Source: Niabella insulamsoli
Lineage (GTDB): Bacteria > Bacteroidota > Bacteroidia > Chitinophagales > Chitinophagaceae
Assembly: GCF_039652435.2 (NCBI RefSeq)
Contig: NZ_CP190246.1
Location: forward strand, 434,001 to 498,000
Direction: 5' to 3'
Length of the DNA stretch: 64,000 nucleotides
Shown piece by piece: positions 24,518 through 33,494 of the stretch; position 1 is the first letter of the stretch; each line of letters starts with the position of its first letter. The notes beneath the pieces are model-generated. The model did no database searches and was not told the origin of the DNA. It was given only the letters and a program-made list of their open reading frames with translations. Made by a program: the position numbers and the translations under genes.

Positions 24518-25108
24518 ATGGCAAAATACCTTCCTCATACACCTAAAGAAACAAAGTTTAAAACCCTGTTCCGTTATTTTGTGCAGGGTGTCGTGATCCT
24601 GGCTCCGGTTGCGATAACGGCGTATATTTTATATACGATTTTCAATTGGATCGACGGATTTTTGAGGCCGATATTTATTACGCCCGGCATCGGCTTTGTG
24701 TTGATTATTGCCTTTATCATTTTTATCGGGTGGCTGAGCAGTTATTTTATTATGGAAAGCATGATCAATTTTTTTGATCACTGGCTCGAGCGTACACCTG
24801 GTATCAAGTTGATCTATAAATCTATTAAAGATTTTTTTCAAGCCTTTGGCGGTGATAAAAAGAAGTTTACGAAGGCCGTGCTCGCCAATGTTTTTAATAA
24901 TGATGTCTGGATGGTAGGTTTTTTAACCGATGATGAGATGGAGAAGTTTAATTTAGGCAACGATATGGTCGGCGTGTATGTGCCCCAGGCATATAATTTC
25001 GCGGGCCAGCTTTATATCCTGCCTAAAGAGCGGGTTCGGCCGATTGAAAATATTTCCCCCGGCGATGCGATGAAGTACACGGTTACGGGAGGGGTCGTTG
25101 AAAGTTAA
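24518..25108 (+). CDS. DUF502 family membrane protein
   Basis: A 196-residue inner-membrane protein. Two hydrophobic segments (YFVQGVVILAPVAITAYILY and GFVLIIAFIIFIGWLSSYFI) precede a conserved soluble part with ERTPGIKLIYKSIKDFFQAF, NNDVWMVGFLTDDE and VGVYVPQAYNFAGQLYILPK, which define DUF502. Members are widespread and lack a firm function. It is divergent from tetR. The ubiX gene begins 3 bp after its stop, so the two are co-transcribed; a TATCTTG sequence ~10 bp upstream of its start is a near match to the -7 consensus. Confidence 0.88.
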   Translation: MAKYLPHTPKETKFKTLFRYFVQGVVILAPVAITAYILYTIFNWIDGFLRPIFITPGIGFVLIIAFIIFIGWLSSYFIMESMINFFDHWLERTPGIKLIYKSIKDFFQAFGGDKKKFTKAVLANVFNNDVWMVGFLTDDEMEKFNLGNDMVGVYVPQAYNFAGQLYILPKERVRPIENISPGDAMKYTVTGGVVES

Positions 25109-25111
25109 AAT

Positions 25112-25672
25112 ATGAACAAGAAAGTATTGATCGCGATTACCGGCGCCAGCGGATCGATATATCCCGCGCAAATGATTGACCGTTTGTTGACGCTGCGCAG
25201 CCAGTGGGACGAGCTATCGGTGGTGGCTACCGACAATGCCATGGAAGTGTGGAAGGTGGAAATGGACCGGGATTTTGAGAGAAAAGAGGGTGTTCGGTAT
25301 TTTAATAAGAATGATTTTTCGGCTCCGTTTGCTTCCGGCAGCGGACAATATGATACGATGATTGTTGCGCCTTGTTCAATGGGCGCATTGGGGCGTATTG
25401 CAAATGGCATCTCCAATGATCTTATTACCCGCGCAGCCGACGTTGTGCTGAAAGAGCGGCGCAGGCTGATTTGCGTGGTACGCGAAACACCTTATAACCT
25501 CATTCACATAAAAAATATGGAAATGGTCACGCTGGCGGGCGGCATTATTTGCCCGGCAACGCCTTCCTTTTATAGTGTGCCTAAAACGATAGAAGAAGCT
25601 GCCCAGACCGTTACCGACCGGGTTTTGGATCTGGCTGGTTTTGATATCAAAAGCTTCCGGTGGGGAAATTAG
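25112..25672 (+). CDS. ubiX: Flavin prenyltransferase UbiX
   Basis: A 186-residue enzyme that attaches a dimethylallyl group to reduced FMN, producing the prenylated cofactor used by UbiD decarboxylases. The phosphate-binding start TGASGSIYPAQMIDRL, APCSMGALGRIANGISNDL, TRAADVVLKERRRLICVVRE and TPYNLIHIKNM are the family signatures. Length is normal. It follows the DUF502 gene by 3 bp. No ubiD is present in the window; its partner should be elsewhere in the genome. Confidence 0.95.
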   Translation: MNKKVLIAITGASGSIYPAQMIDRLLTLRSQWDELSVVATDNAMEVWKVEMDRDFERKEGVRYFNKNDFSAPFASGSGQYDTMIVAPCSMGALGRIANGISNDLITRAADVVLKERRRLICVVRETPYNLIHIKNMEMVTLAGGIICPATPSFYSVPKTIEEAAQTVTDRVLDLAGFDIKSFRWGN

Positions 25673-25698
25673 CAGGGCCTGATTATTCGAAATTCGAA

Positions 25699-26157
25699 TT
25701 AGCCCAAATTAACTTTAAAAGGTACTTTTTTCGGAGGTAAACACTCTTTATCGTTACAAGTTTGATATGTTACTGAACCCGAAATGTTGGTTTTTGCTGA
25801 AACCTTCAATGTGATCTTTTGTACAAAAGTTACTTTGTTGGAGTATTGATTGGCAGAGATATCTACACTTTTATCGTGAAATTTTTCAAGCTTTCCTACC
25901 TCCGACACTTTACTATCGAGCTTCACTAAAGGGTTACTGACAAAAGAAAATTTTGTGGGAATGGCAATGGCATCATCAGGTTGATTTTGCGAATATAAAT
26001 GCCAGCCATTTTCAAGCGTCGCGATGGCATGAATTTCATACACTTTATCGGAAACCTTTTTACTCGTGAATTTCCAGCTTACGGGGCTTTGCGCCTGCGC
26101 TACGGAAAATGCAGCCGTCACCGATAATAATAACAATGCAAATAATACTTTCTTCAT
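25699..26157 (-). CDS. DsbD alpha-domain-like secreted protein
   Basis: A 152-residue exported protein. A signal peptide (MKKVLFALLLLSVTAAFSVA) precedes a single domain with WKFTSKKVSDKVYEIHAIAT, LENGWHLYSQNQPDDAIAIP and the cysteine pair YQTCNDKECLPPKKVPF. This matches the N-terminal immunoglobulin-like domain of the thiol:disulfide interchange protein DsbD (DsbD-alpha/'DsbC' domain), which accepts electrons from the membrane domain in the periplasm. The membrane and thioredoxin parts are missing, so it is a stand-alone version common in Bacteroidota. Partner proteins are not visible nearby. Confidence 0.85.
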   Translation of the reverse strand: MKKVLFALLLLSVTAAFSVAQAQSPVSWKFTSKKVSDKVYEIHAIATLENGWHLYSQNQPDDAIAIPTKFSFVSNPLVKLDSKVSEVGKLEKFHDKSVDISANQYSNKVTFVQKITLKVSAKTNISGSVTYQTCNDKECLPPKKVPFKVNLG

Positions 26158-26229
26158 AATTAGATATTTATGCTTTCGAATAGCAAAAAATAAGCAACAA
26201 AACTTTTTAGTGCTTCATAGATGCAATTT

Positions 26230-26943
26230 TTAAAACACGGGTTGCGTGTCTTTTAAAAGCGACAGCAGTATTTTTTTACCATCTGTGTTGCCCAACACGG
26301 CGCTGCAAGCCCTTTCTGGGTGCGGCATCATGCCAAAAACATTGCGTTCTTTGTTGCTAATCCCTGCGATATTGCGTACCGAACCATTGGGATTTGCTTC
26401 TGGGACTACGTCGCCGTTTTCATCGCAATACCTAAACAAAATTTGTCCGTTCTTTTCGAGCTCATCCAGCACATTTTCTTCGGCAAAATATCTCCCTTCG
26501 CCATGCGCAATCGGAATTTTGTAGGCCGCCTGGTAAATTTTGCTGTCGTCGCCAATTTGTTCCTTATAAAATCCGTCAGGTTTGAGATACAGGTTTTTAC
26601 AAATGAATTTCTGCCTGTCATTCCTTAAAAGCGCGCCCGGCAAAAGCCCGGATTCGCACAAAACCTGGAAGCCATTGCAAACGCCGAAAACTTTACCGCC
26701 ACCCTTTGCAAAATCGATAATCTGGTTCATGATCGGGCTGAAACGCGCGATGGCGCCGCAACGCAGGTAGTCGCCGTAAGAAAAACCGCCCGGTAAAACG
26801 ATGCAGTCTTCCTTGGTAAATGCACTCAGATCTTCACTTTTATGCCACAACATGATGACTTCCTGCTTCAGATCCAGAGATAAAGCATCCTGCATGTCTC
26901 TGTCACAATTAGACCCCGGAAAAACAACAACGCCAAATTTCAT
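26230..26943 (-). CDS. purQ: Phosphoribosylformylglycinamidine synthase subunit PurQ
   Basis: The glutaminase subunit of FGAM synthase in purine synthesis, 237 residues. It is a class I glutamine amidotransferase: VLPGGFSYGDYLRCGAIARF, the nucleophile in GKVFGVCNGFQVLCESG (C89), and the His-Glu pair in FGMMPHPERACS. Length is normal for a stand-alone PurQ. purL and purS are not in the window. A TACCTTTG box with an upstream TTG lies on its strand at 26991. Confidence 0.95.
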   Translation of the reverse strand: MKFGVVVFPGSNCDRDMQDALSLDLKQEVIMLWHKSEDLSAFTKEDCIVLPGGFSYGDYLRCGAIARFSPIMNQIIDFAKGGGKVFGVCNGFQVLCESGLLPGALLRNDRQKFICKNLYLKPDGFYKEQIGDDSKIYQAAYKIPIAHGEGRYFAEENVLDELEKNGQILFRYCDENGDVVPEANPNGSVRNIAGISNKERNVFGMMPHPERACSAVLGNTDGKKILLSLLKDTQPVF

Positions 26944-26990
26944 CCTTTATAGTTTATTTTTTTACAAGTTTGATTATAAGAAATATTGCG

Positions 26991-26998
26991 CAAAGGTA
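26991..26998 (-). promoter_or_regulatory. Promoter of purQ
   Basis: On the minus strand TACCTTTG fits the -7 consensus, with TTG about 20 bp upstream (27019-27021) as a -33 element. It is 48 bp before the start codon. Confidence 0.55.
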
Positions 26999-27051
26999 CT
27001 TCCGATTTTGTACACCAGCAACAAATCATGCAAGGGGCTTTTTGCTTTCTT

Positions 27052-28032
27052 TTACCATAAATGGCCCCATATCTGGTTGGAAATGATAAAAGCGACGGTG
27101 AGCCAAAAAGAAATTTTTGGAAAAAGCCGCAACTCGGCGTTGAGATATCCATATCCGTGGAAAGCCGCGATGGGAACTAATGTTAGCACCATGTTTTCGG
27201 ATGTTTTTTCAATATCAAAAAGGGCTACAATAATGGCTGTGACGAGGTAAGCCAATAAAAGATACCAGCCTTTTTTTACCTGTGTCAGCATTTTTGAGGC
27301 GCCGATCTGCATATAATAGATGCCGGCGAACAACGGCGCGAGCAGGAAGAAGAGTGCCAAAGCATGCCATCCTGAATAGGCTATTGAAGAGCTCAAAAAG
27401 GAAAGATGGTACAAATAAGCCGGTATGGAAGTCTGATCGTTTAGGAAAAGATAAGCAGCATAGAAATAATAGGGCGCCAGTAAGCCCAGCACTAATCCAA
27501 TCCACTCCGCCGGCTTAAAAGGCCGGATGACTGCCAATGCCAAAAAAGCCCAAAAAACGAATAAGACAGCGGGCGGGAAAAAAAGCGATGCAAGGCCGGT
27601 GAGAAATGCGGCGTTGAAAATATTATTTCGTCTGTGCTGCGACCTGTAAAAAAGGGCAAAGGCGCTAAAGAGCAGGAGCGAAGCGATCAAATTGGACGAC
27701 AGCAAATTGAACGAAGGCAACAACGAGGTAATGAGAATATAAGACATACCCGCCAAAAAATTAGGCTTGTGCACCAGTCGCTCCGTGTTCAAAAAGTTTG
27801 TAAGCGCTGACGCGATGCTGATATTGATCACCAGCGCGCTAATGGCAAGAAGAACGGGCCGGTCGCCCCAAAAACCTTTCAACCAGTTGATCAGGCCCAC
27901 AAATAAAGGCCCGTCGCTGTGTTTTAAGATAAATCCCGTTTCGTGAAAAAAGGCAGGTAGCTTGATGAGCACCGCCAAAACACATAGCAGAATGATATTT
28001 CCCGGCGTCTTGTGTTTGAAAATTCCTGTCAT
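27052..28032 (-). CDS. Polytopic membrane protein, DUF6427-like
   Basis: A 326-residue protein made largely of hydrophobic segments, about nine or ten, for example PGNIILLCVLAVLIKLPAFF, YLLLAYLVTAIIVALFDIEK and the C-terminal SFWLTVAFIISNQIWGHLW. The conserved phrase GFILKHSDGPLFVGLINWLK and overall length resemble a family of uncharacterised Bacteroidota membrane proteins (DUF6427). No transporter or enzyme motif is recognised. It begins 13 bp after the TPR gene stops and has the same orientation, so the two may be co-transcribed. purQ follows after 108 bp with its own promoter. Confidence 0.7.
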   Translation of the reverse strand: MTGIFKHKTPGNIILLCVLAVLIKLPAFFHETGFILKHSDGPLFVGLINWLKGFWGDRPVLLAISALVINISIASALTNFLNTERLVHKPNFLAGMSYILITSLLPSFNLLSSNLIASLLLFSAFALFYRSQHRRNNIFNAAFLTGLASLFFPPAVLFVFWAFLALAVIRPFKPAEWIGLVLGLLAPYYFYAAYLFLNDQTSIPAYLYHLSFLSSSIAYSGWHALALFFLLAPLFAGIYYMQIGASKMLTQVKKGWYLLLAYLVTAIIVALFDIEKTSENMVLTLVPIAAFHGYGYLNAELRLFPKISFWLTVAFIISNQIWGHLW

Positions 28033-28045
28033 GCCAGCTTAAAAT

Positions 28046-29518
28046 TTACTTCGATTGGTTTTCTGCCAGTTTTCTGTCTAATTCCTGGATCCACTCGTCC
28101 ATTTCTTCTGCTGAAGCATTAATATACTTAAAATACTGGGTCATTTCCCCTCTGCTTAGCTCTCCTTCTTTGGCCAAATCGCAAAGTCCTAAAATGTTGG
28201 CGAGGTTTTTTCGGGATTTATGAGAATTTAAAAAAGTAAGTTCCCTGTCGCGGCTTTCGGCGAGCAGCTTTTCGTACTTATGTTTTTGCCGGACGTTTCT
28301 ATAAAACAATCCGATGACGATGGTGCTCAATGCGGTGGCGATAAGGCCAAAAATCAACATGGCTCTTTCTTTTTTTAAAATCGCAGCCTGGGTTCTGTGG
28401 CCGGTCGCGATTTGATCTACTCTTATCTGGGAGGCGAGATCATTTACCTTGCTCATTTCAGCCGCTGCATCTTCGCTCACCTGCAAGGCGCGTGACTCGT
28501 ATCGAAGGGCGTCTTCCAAATTTCCCTCTGATCTTGACATATCCGATAAAAGCTGAAAAGATTTTATTTTTATATAGGCATGATTGTGTACGGAGTCGGT
28601 GATCAGGTCTTTTGCCACGGCTAGTGCCGAATCGCGTTGGTTGCTTTTCAGGTAACAAGTGGCGAGGTTTAGTTTGTCTACCTGGCGATAATACTTTTGG
28701 CTTGGGCTAATGATAGCCTTTATCTTGGGGATGGCCTGGCGGTACCGTTGATCCAACATCAGCAAATAATACTCCCGTCGCTGCTTTTCAATGGTGAAAG
28801 TGGGGATGTCAGCGTCCATCGTTTTGGCCTTTTCGCAGTAAAAACGGACGGAATCTGCATTTCTCATCGAAAAGAAGATATCAATTTTGCTGCTAACGAT
28901 CACCCAGCGGTATAGTTTATGATCGGCCACGGTGTTGTTGCAAACCGCATACGCGTTGTTTAAATTGAGCAACGCATGATTAAAAAGCCTTAAAGTTCCG
29001 TATATGTCTGCAATGCCTATACCCACAATAATTTGTAACTGCCGGTCTTTGAGTTCAGCCGCTTTCATGGCCGCCAGCCGGTAGTTGTGAATGGCTCCCA
29101 GCGCGTTTCCTTTTCCGGTTTGCGTATAAGCAAAGGTTGTATAAAGCGCGAACATCAGGCGGGGGTTTTCACGTCTGTCAGATACTAACGCAATGCCCGT
29201 TTCAAGCGCTCGTTCGGCGGCTGTAAATTGTTGTTTTCTTCTGTAAATAAGGGATTTGGCAAGATAAGTGAGCGGCCTGAAATCGTGTGGCCTTAATTTT
29301 TTTAAAGAGTCCACATCCCGAACCAGCCAGTCATCATAAGTTGAAGAGTGATAGTAGCGGTCGTAAAGCAGCAATATAATTTCACGCCACTGTTTATCCT
29401 TGCGAAGCTTACCGATTTTCTCAAAGCTTAGATTTGGATAAAGAGGGGCCGAATTTACATTGTTGAAAAGCAGCGTATTGAATATCAACAATAAGAAAAC
29501 GGGTGCCAACTTTCTCAT
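28046..29518 (-). CDS. TPR sensor-like protein with a phosphoacceptor-type helix but no ATPase domain
   Basis: A 490-residue exported protein. The start chosen gives the signal peptide MRKLAPVFLLLIFNTLLFNN; an upstream start would add 13 polar residues. Residues ~60-370 hold tetratricopeptide-like helical repeats, followed by one transmembrane segment (AMLIFGLIATALSTIVIGLF, ~386-405). A cytoplasmic helix then contains ELTFLNSHKSRKNLANILGL, very close to the NSHxxRxPLANILGL phosphoacceptor helix of Bacteroidota histidine kinases, with His at about residue 433. The protein ends 57 residues later, so the HATPase domain is absent. It may be a degenerate or partner-type sensor. It precedes the DUF6427-like gene. 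Confidence 0.72.
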   Translation of the reverse strand: MRKLAPVFLLLIFNTLLFNNVNSAPLYPNLSFEKIGKLRKDKQWREIILLLYDRYYHSSTYDDWLVRDVDSLKKLRPHDFRPLTYLAKSLIYRRKQQFTAAERALETGIALVSDRRENPRLMFALYTTFAYTQTGKGNALGAIHNYRLAAMKAAELKDRQLQIIVGIGIADIYGTLRLFNHALLNLNNAYAVCNNTVADHKLYRWVIVSSKIDIFFSMRNADSVRFYCEKAKTMDADIPTFTIEKQRREYYLLMLDQRYRQAIPKIKAIISPSQKYYRQVDKLNLATCYLKSNQRDSALAVAKDLITDSVHNHAYIKIKSFQLLSDMSRSEGNLEDALRYESRALQVSEDAAAEMSKVNDLASQIRVDQIATGHRTQAAILKKERAMLIFGLIATALSTIVIGLFYRNVRQKHKYEKLLAESRDRELTFLNSHKSRKNLANILGLCDLAKEGELSRGEMTQYFKYINASAEEMDEWIQELDRKLAENQSK

Positions 29519-29605
29519 AGTTATGTCTCTCCCAAAGCTAAAAAGCCTGCGGCTCACTTAGCGTTGCCCAAAGCGCTTTTGCTTCCGGCTAATTTTTTTG
29601 CGAAA

Positions 29606-31207
29606 TTAAAGCACAATTTTCGCAAATGAAATATTTCCTTTATGTGTATAGGGGATAATCATTTCTTTGGCGCCTGTCTGCTTCCCGTATTTAGGCATAA
29701 AATCGATTCTTTTTTCTCTGGCTTTAAGCGCTTCGCCCTTGCGGGAGCTGCCATTGTTATTGATCTGGATAATCTCGAGTTCTGATATTTTGCCTGAATT
29801 ATTCAGTAAAAACTGCATATTGTCGTTGCCTGGCAATACCTGATAAGAAATAGTTCCATCTGTGGTATTTTCCGATTGGGATTTTACAATCACATTATCC
29901 CAGGTGGAAGTGCCCTCAGCATCGAATGATATAATGGCAAGGTTGCCCGCATTGAAACGTTGCGAACCGCCGCCCCATCCGGGTCCCCAGGCGCCCCACC
30001 AATAGCTGCGGTAAAAGAAAGGGGTATAGTAGGAGTAGGGCCACCATCCGCCCCAACGTCCCCAGCCCCAACCCCAGCCAGGTCCCCATCCGCCACCCCA
30101 AAAGGGCCCGCCCCATCCAAAACCGCCGCCCCAACCGGGTCCGAAACCGCCCCAGTAACCCCATCGGTCCCAATTATCTGTACTGCTCAGGGCTTCCGCT
30201 GCGACTGTAAAACTGCCATCGCTATGAACCACAATATTGTTTATGAAAAAATCATTAAAAGCATTTTTACTATTTCCCCTGCTTTTGGCCCGTTTTTTTA
30301 AATCTTCTGAAAATGTATTTGTTTTCTCAAATAACACCTCACCTGTTTTTTGTTGCGCAGCATATACATACAAACCTTCAATAGCGCCTCGTTTTTGGGT
30401 ACTATAGAAAGAGGTCAGCAGATAGCGATCATTGCCGTCATCCACCATCACTTTCAAATCGTCGAGAAACAGGTCGTCGGTAATATGAAGAGGGTAGGTC
30501 TTAAATGCGTCGGCATCAAAAGGTTTTTCAACCAAACTGGCTTCAACAATGCTGCCGTTAGCTTCGCGGTGGTATTTTACAAAAGCAAAATCACCGCTGT
30601 TGGTTACGCTATATCCGGTCAAATAATCGCCTTTATATTCCATCGGAAGCGAAAAGGCGGTTTGCTTTATGGGCTGCAGGCTTGCATTAAATAAAGTCGT
30701 CGTAATGCGAAACAGGCTTTTATCTTTTTTATTTATTTTAAAAGCCATCATTTTGCTTTCATCGTTGCTGGCAATAATACTGTAAATCTTATTATCCGTT
30801 TTATAAGCGATCATGGTGGTGTCCAGCAGAACCGGTTCTTTATTTATAATGCGGCCATTCGCTTCGATAGTAAGCGCTTTCAGATAAACGATATCTCCTT
30901 CCTGATATTGAAATAACAGGTGATTGTTGTTGCGGGTGCGATAAAAGCTGATATCCAGCAACTGGTCGCGGTCGGGCAACCCTGTAATCGGAATTTCCTC
31001 CCGAAGATCCATCTGGTAGTCGTAAACCGAAACGCGATGATCGCCTTTCACTTCTTTATAAACCAAATAGTTGTCGGCTGCTTTTCCCAAAATTTCAAAG
31101 TTCATACGCAGCACATCATTTTTACTGACATCTGCGTAAGTGATGGTTTGGGCCTTTGATATTAAAGCGATCCAGCAAACGAATAGCGTTAAGAAACTGC
31201 GTGTCAT
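29606..31207 (-). CDS. Secreted hypothetical protein with a Gly/Trp/Tyr-rich insert
   Basis: A 533-residue exported protein (signal peptide MTRSFLTLFVCWIALISKAQ). Most of it has beta-propeller-like repeated strands such as NHLLFQYQEGDIVYLKALTI and GDFAFVKYHREANGSIVEAS. Residues ~345-416 are an extraordinary low-complexity stretch dominated by Gly and Trp, with Pro, Phe and Tyr, for example GFGPGWGGGFGWGGPFWGGG and WGWGWGRWGGWWPYSYYTPF. The C-terminal part is again ordinary, with IIPYTHKGNISFAKIVL at the end. No enzyme motif is recognised; a role in the cell envelope is inferred from export only. It lies alone between two differently regulated genes. Confidence 0.65.
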   Translation of the reverse strand: MTRSFLTLFVCWIALISKAQTITYADVSKNDVLRMNFEILGKAADNYLVYKEVKGDHRVSVYDYQMDLREEIPITGLPDRDQLLDISFYRTRNNNHLLFQYQEGDIVYLKALTIEANGRIINKEPVLLDTTMIAYKTDNKIYSIIASNDESKMMAFKINKKDKSLFRITTTLFNASLQPIKQTAFSLPMEYKGDYLTGYSVTNSGDFAFVKYHREANGSIVEASLVEKPFDADAFKTYPLHITDDLFLDDLKVMVDDGNDRYLLTSFYSTQKRGAIEGLYVYAAQQKTGEVLFEKTNTFSEDLKKRAKSRGNSKNAFNDFFINNIVVHSDGSFTVAAEALSSTDNWDRWGYWGGFGPGWGGGFGWGGPFWGGGWGPGWGWGWGRWGGWWPYSYYTPFFYRSYWWGAWGPGWGGGSQRFNAGNLAIISFDAEGTSTWDNVIVKSQSENTTDGTISYQVLPGNDNMQFLLNNSGKISELEIIQINNNGSSRKGEALKAREKRIDFMPKYGKQTGAKEMIIPYTHKGNISFAKIVL

Positions 31208-31520
31208 CTGTTTTGTTTTTAGGGGATTATCCGTTGTTTATGACGGCTTTTACGCCCCGGTGGTTGCGAATGTTTTACGAATTGACCGGGCCGGATGCTA
31301 TATGCATAATAAGCTATGCTTCGCGTTAAAAATAAGGGTATCCAGATCAATCCGGGTATTAAAGTTACGAATACAGAAAGAATCAGGTTTAAGTCATTTT
31401 TCCCTTTTTCAAAATTCTTATTTTTTGGTCAGGAAATATTACCATCCTTAATAATTTTTTTTAAGTTGATGTATTTATATAACCTTTGCACTTTGTTTAT
31501 TTTAAATTAGACAGGATCTG
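31208..31520. other. 313-bp intergenic region upstream of kup
   Basis: AT-rich spacer between divergent genes. ATAACCTTTGCA at ~31479-31490 is a near match to the -7 consensus in front of kup. Otherwise no ORF, RNA gene or repeat was seen. Confidence 0.4.
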
Positions 31521-33494
31521 GTGAAAATTCACACTAATAAAGCAACTGCTGCAGGTCTGCTTATTGCTTTAGGTATTATCTATGGTGATATTGGTACGTC
31601 TCCGTTATACGTATTTAACGCGATCATTGGTAACCGGCAAATTACAGAGCAGCTCATTATCGGCACACTTTCTTGTATTATCTGGACGCTAACGCTTCAA
31701 ACCACCATCAAGTATGTTATTCTCATTTTAAGAGCGGATAACAAGGGCGAGGGCGGCACTTTTGCGCTTTATGCATTGGTAAGGCGACGGCGAAAATGGC
31801 TGGTAATCCCTGCAATGATAGGCGGCGCGGCGCTTATTGCCGACGGAATCATTACGCCGCCAATGACGATCACTTCAGCCATCGAAGGGTTGAAAATTTT
31901 ACCGTCGCTTAAAGAAATGCCAACTTCCACCATCGTATGGATTGTGCTTGGTATTTTAAGCGCATTTTTCTTTTTGCAGCAATTTGGAACCGCTTCTATC
32001 GGGAAGATATTTGGCCCGGTCATGTTTATTTGGTTTACGATGCTGGCGGTTTTCGGAGCGCTGCATTTAACCGACGACCTGAGAATTTTCCGGGCGCTAA
32101 GCCCGCATTATGCGATTGAATTTCTGATTAATTATCCTCATGGCTTTTGGTTGCTTGGGGCGGTATTCTTATGTACCACAGGTGCAGAAGCTTTGTATAG
32201 CGACCTCGGACATTGTGGCCGCGAAAACATCCGCTACTCGTGGATTTACGTGAAAACCTGCCTTTTGTTGAACTACTTCGGACAAGGCGCTTTTTTGCTG
32301 TCGCACTACCACAAGCTTACTGTAACGGACGATGTAAAAGAATTTGTAGGCATTAATGCATTTTTTAACCTCATGCCCGAATGGTTTATTTTACCGGGCG
32401 TGATTATCGCCACCACAGCCGCGATTATTGCCAGCCAGGCGATGGTTTCGGGGGCTTACACACTGATCAGCGAAGCCATTCGACTTAACCTGTGGCCCAA
32501 ACTGCGTATTCGCTATCCATCCGAAGCAAAAGGGCAGCTGTTTATTCCGGCCGTTAATACCATTCTTTTTACGGGATGCGTATTTGTGGTGCTTTACTTT
32601 CAAAAATCATCGAGAATGGAAGCCGCTTACGGGTTAGCCATCATTGTGACGATGATTTCGACTACTATTTTGTTTGCCAATTATTTGGTACTAAAACGCA
32701 TTTCAACGGGATATATTTATCTTTTTATGATTTGTTTCTTCACCGTTGAAATTGCATACCTGGTTGCCCTGCTCGAGAAATTTTCGCATGGCGGCTATAT
32801 CACGCTCATGATCGGCGGCGTCATGTTTCTGGTCATGTATGTTTGGTACCGGGCGCGCAAAATTAAAAACAGGTATGTCGAGTTTGTGCGGATGGAACAT
32901 TATATATCCAAAATTCAGGAGTTGAGCCATGATAAATCGGTTGCCAAATATGCGACGCACCTGATCTATCTCACAAGTGCCGACAACCCGAAGGAGATCG
33001 AGCATAAAATCATTTATTCCATTTTAAACAGAAAGCCGAAAAGGGCTGATATTTACTGGTTTGTGCACGTTGACACTGTCGATGATCCGTACACATCAGA
33101 ATATAAGGTGGAACATGTAATTCCCAATGATATTATCCGGATCGATTTCAAACTGGGCTTTAGAATTCAGCCAAAAATTAATCTGCTGTTTAAAAAAGTT
33201 GTGGAAGACCTTGTTCAAAACAAAGAGGTGAATATCATCAGCCGGTATGAAAGCCTGGCAAGCAGCAACACGGTGGGCGATTTTCAGTTTATGGTAATGG
33301 AAAAATACCTGAGCGAGGATAATGAACTGCCGTTTATTGAGAAAATGATCATGAAGTTTCATTTCATCATCAAACATATCAGTTTGTCTGAAGAAAAGAA
33401 TTTCGGCCTCGACCTGGCGAATGTAACGGTGGAGAAATTCCCATTGGTGGTAGCGCCTGTGGCCAATGTGAAACTAACCCGGGTTGAGGATTAG
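31521..33494 (+). CDS. kup: KUP/HAK/KT family potassium uptake protein
   Basis: A 657-residue inner-membrane K+/H+ symporter. The GTG at 31521 is the only sensible start and gives MKIHTNKATAAGLLIALGII. Family signatures are clear: YGDIGTSPLYVFNAI, NKGEGGTFALYALVRR, GTASIGKIFGPVMFIWF and TTGAEALYSDLGHCGRENIR. About twelve hydrophobic helices are followed by a long C-terminal cytoplasmic region (from residue ~450), as in Escherichia coli Kup. Length is normal. Its stop overlaps the convergent recJ stop by 4 bp. Confidence 0.95.
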   Translation: MKIHTNKATAAGLLIALGIIYGDIGTSPLYVFNAIIGNRQITEQLIIGTLSCIIWTLTLQTTIKYVILILRADNKGEGGTFALYALVRRRRKWLVIPAMIGGAALIADGIITPPMTITSAIEGLKILPSLKEMPTSTIVWIVLGILSAFFFLQQFGTASIGKIFGPVMFIWFTMLAVFGALHLTDDLRIFRALSPHYAIEFLINYPHGFWLLGAVFLCTTGAEALYSDLGHCGRENIRYSWIYVKTCLLLNYFGQGAFLLSHYHKLTVTDDVKEFVGINAFFNLMPEWFILPGVIIATTAAIIASQAMVSGAYTLISEAIRLNLWPKLRIRYPSEAKGQLFIPAVNTILFTGCVFVVLYFQKSSRMEAAYGLAIIVTMISTTILFANYLVLKRISTGYIYLFMICFFTVEIAYLVALLEKFSHGGYITLMIGGVMFLVMYVWYRARKIKNRYVEFVRMEHYISKIQELSHDKSVAKYATHLIYLTSADNPKEIEHKIIYSILNRKPKRADIYWFVHVDTVDDPYTSEYKVEHVIPNDIIRIDFKLGFRIQPKINLLFKKVVEDLVQNKEVNIISRYESLASSNTVGDFQFMVMEKYLSEDNELPFIEKMIMKFHFIIKHISLSEEKNFGLDLANVTVEKFPLVVAPVANVKLTRVED

